The notes beneath the pieces are model-generated. The model was not told where the DNA came from and made no database searches. It was given only the letters and a program-made list of their open reading frames with translations. Shown here one piece after another: positions 6,825-7,471 of a stretch of 7,471 nucleotides of DNA. Position numbers and translations under genes: made by a program. Numbering within the stretch: the first letter of the stretch is position 1; every line of letters begins with the position of its first letter. The DNA is from Gammaproteobacteria bacterium. GTDB lineage: Bacteria > Pseudomonadota > Gammaproteobacteria > Eutrophobiales > Eutrophobiaceae. The stretch lies in NCBI GenBank assembly GCA_016198885.1, contig JACQHV010000125.1, positions 1-7,471 on the forward strand, in the 5' to 3' direction.

Positions 6825-7292
6825 TCAGTCTTTTCCCGCATCTGTTTCAACCGTGTAATCCGGGTCGCCGGTTCCGGCAACATCTGTCATTTGATCTTTA
6901 ACCGGGGCCTTTTCTTCCAGGACTCTATCGACATCTTCATTAACCGTTTCATATCCGGCGTCTTCGCCCTGTTCCTTGGTTTTTACAAGGGGAGAAGGCT
7001 CGGTGATCGCATAATCACGCTTGATAATCAGATTGCGAACCACGGCATCATTGAATCGAAATGCATTGTCTAATTGTTCAAGTGTCTCCGCATTGCATTC
7101 AATATTCATGAGGACATAATGTGCTTTATGAATCTTGTTTATGGGATAGGCCAACAGACGCCGGCCCCAGTCTTCGAGGCGATGTATCACACCGCCATTT
7201 GAATTGATCATGGAGCGGTACCGCTCCACCATGGCCGGTACCTGATCACTCTGGTCCGGGTGGACCATAAATACAATTTCGTAATGTCTCAC
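6825..7292 (-). CDS. rpsF: 30S ribosomal protein S6 (bS6)
   Basis: This is the small-subunit protein S6, which binds 16S rRNA as a pair with S18 in the platform. The 155-residue product begins MRHYEIVFMVHPDQS and contains DWGRRLLAYPINK (41-53), HKAHYV (55-60), and FRFNDAVVRNLIIKRD (78-93), all typical of S6. The start codon is GTG (7292-7290), preceded by AGAGGA seven bases upstream, which supports it. The folded core ends near residue 96. A low-complexity acidic tail of about 59 residues follows, with 17 Asp/Glu against 6 Lys/Arg, making the protein about 20 residues longer than E. coli S6. It heads the cluster. rpsR follows after a 30-bp gap with no priB or ssb gene between. Regulation by S6:S18 on its own leader is likely. 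Confidence 0.97.
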   Translation of the reverse strand: MRHYEIVFMVHPDQSDQVPAMVERYRSMINSNGGVIHRLEDWGRRLLAYPINKIHKAHYVLMNIECNAETLEQLDNAFRFNDAVVRNLIIKRDYAITEPSPLVKTKEQGEDAGYETVNEDVDRVLEEKAPVKDQMTDVAGTGDPDYTVETDAGKD

Positions 7293-7300
7293 TGTCTAAT

Positions 7301-7345
7301 CCTCTCGGTTTAACAGCCCCCTGCTTCAGGAGCAGTGGGGCGAGG
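7301..7345 (-). promoter_or_regulatory. Candidate S6:S18-binding leader RNA of rpsF
   Basis: In the minus-strand RNA, CCUC (7345-7342) pairs with GAGG (7304-7301) to form a basal stem. Directly inside it is a ten-pair hairpin: GCCCC with GGGGC (7341-7337 with 7320-7316), a bulged A at 7336, CUGCU with AGCAG (7335-7331 with 7325-7321), and a 5-nt loop. The unpaired 3' side between hairpin and basal stem (7315-7305) contains CCG at 7308-7306. A CCG in a bulge flanked by a stem and a hairpin is the published description of the S6:S18 complex-binding motif, which mimics its 16S rRNA site. The 3' strand of the basal stem is also the rpsF Shine-Dalgarno sequence, so protein binding would hide it. 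The fold was done by hand; assignment to the family is inference. Confidence 0.6.
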
Positions 7346-7361
7346 CGGTAAGAAAGGGGCG

Positions 7362-7390
7362 ATTCTATGGATTCTTTCTCCGACTTGCAA
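7362..7390 (-). promoter_or_regulatory. Predicted sigma70-type promoter of the rpsF cluster
   Basis: On the minus strand the -35 box TTGCAA (7390-7385) is followed by a spacer of exactly 17 bp and the -10 box TAGAAT (7367-7362). The -10 box matches TATAAT at five of six positions and the -35 box matches TTGACA at four. Initiation about seven bases further on, near 7355, would give a leader of roughly 60 nt ahead of the rpsF GTG. That leader starts just before the predicted regulatory fold. It is the only good promoter I can see, and it could serve the whole co-directional cluster. The start point is inferred. Confidence 0.55.
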
Positions 7391-7403
7391 CTATGAAAAC
7401 CCA

Positions 7404-7456
7404 TGAAGCGTAACTCATGAAGAGTATTTCGTCGTTCGTTCATGCCTCACGCTTCA
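7404..7456 (-). repeat. Imperfect inverted repeat (long hairpin) upstream of rpsF
   Basis: The 18-nt arm at 7404-7421 and the reverse complement of 7439-7456 agree at 15 of 18 positions. Both contain TGAAGCGT, four variable bases, then CATGAA. As minus-strand RNA one variable position becomes a G-U pair, leaving two mismatches. The loop is 17 nt (7422-7438). The right arm is made of the heptad units, so the hairpin and the tandem repeat share sequence. On the minus strand only TTTT follows a few bases after the hairpin, so it is a poor candidate terminator. It lies outside the predicted rpsF transcript. Confidence 0.5.
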
Positions 7457-7471
7457 CCCTTCACGTTTCAC
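7437..7471 (-). repeat. 7-bp tandem repeat (consensus GTGAAGC) reaching the window edge
   Basis: Read on the minus strand from 7471 down to 7444, four consecutive heptamers fit the consensus GTGAAGC with no more than two changes each. A fifth, ATGAACG at 7443-7437, is a more diverged copy. The array stops only because the window ends, so its true length is unknown. It lies upstream of the predicted rpsF promoter and has no open frame of note. Short heptameric arrays of this kind are usually intergenic and vary in copy number. Whether this one has a function cannot be told from the sequence. Confidence 0.6.

Noticed and set aside
7246..7443. Minus-strand 65-codon frame over the rpsF leader
   Set aside because: It crosses the promoter, the leader fold and the rpsF start in another frame and has no homology I can recognise.
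7437..7471. Start of a CRISPR array at the right edge
   Set aside because: The units are 7 bp with no spacers between them, so this is a simple tandem repeat.

Overview
The window is a compact run of seven protein genes, all on the minus strand. In transcription order (right to left) they are rpsF, rpsR, a DUF2232-type membrane protein gene, rplI, dnaB, alr and radA. There are no rRNA or tRNA genes, CRISPR arrays or insertion sequences. The protein sequences and the order rplI-dnaB-alr-radA point to a gammaproteobacterium with a G+C content near one half by eye. The DUF2232 gene lies between rpsR and rplI, and the priB gene that E. coli has between rpsF and rpsR is absent. I cannot name the genus. 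No gene is cut by the window edges.

The right edge (about 7293-7471) holds the control region of the cluster. Outermost is a 7-bp tandem repeat that runs off the window, overlapping a long imperfect hairpin. Next comes a good sigma70-type promoter: TTGCAA, a 17-bp spacer, then TAGAAT. The short leader that follows can fold into a stem, an open CCG and a hairpin. This matches the architecture described for the S6:S18-binding autoregulatory leader, and the rpsF Shine-Dalgarno sequence lies in its basal stem. rpsF uses a GTG start.

The central region carries the three ribosomal protein genes (S6, S18, L9) and an integral membrane protein of unknown function. It is followed by dnaB, alr (alanine racemase, cell wall D-alanine) and radA (branch-migration ATPase in recombination). 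dnaB and alr overlap by 4 bp and alr and radA by 14 bp, so the three are probably translationally coupled.

The standout is dnaB. Its 815-residue product is a normal 466-residue replicative helicase interrupted by a 349-residue intein placed exactly inside the Walker A motif, between Lys and Thr of GRPSMGK/T. The intein begins with Ala, not Cys or Ser. It has Trp two residues after the block B His, Cys at the block F position usually held by Asp, and Thr before the terminal His-Asn. These are the W-C-T signature residues of class 3 inteins, which splice without an N-terminal nucleophile. It also has two LAGLIDADG motifs with their acidic residues, so it may still be a homing element.
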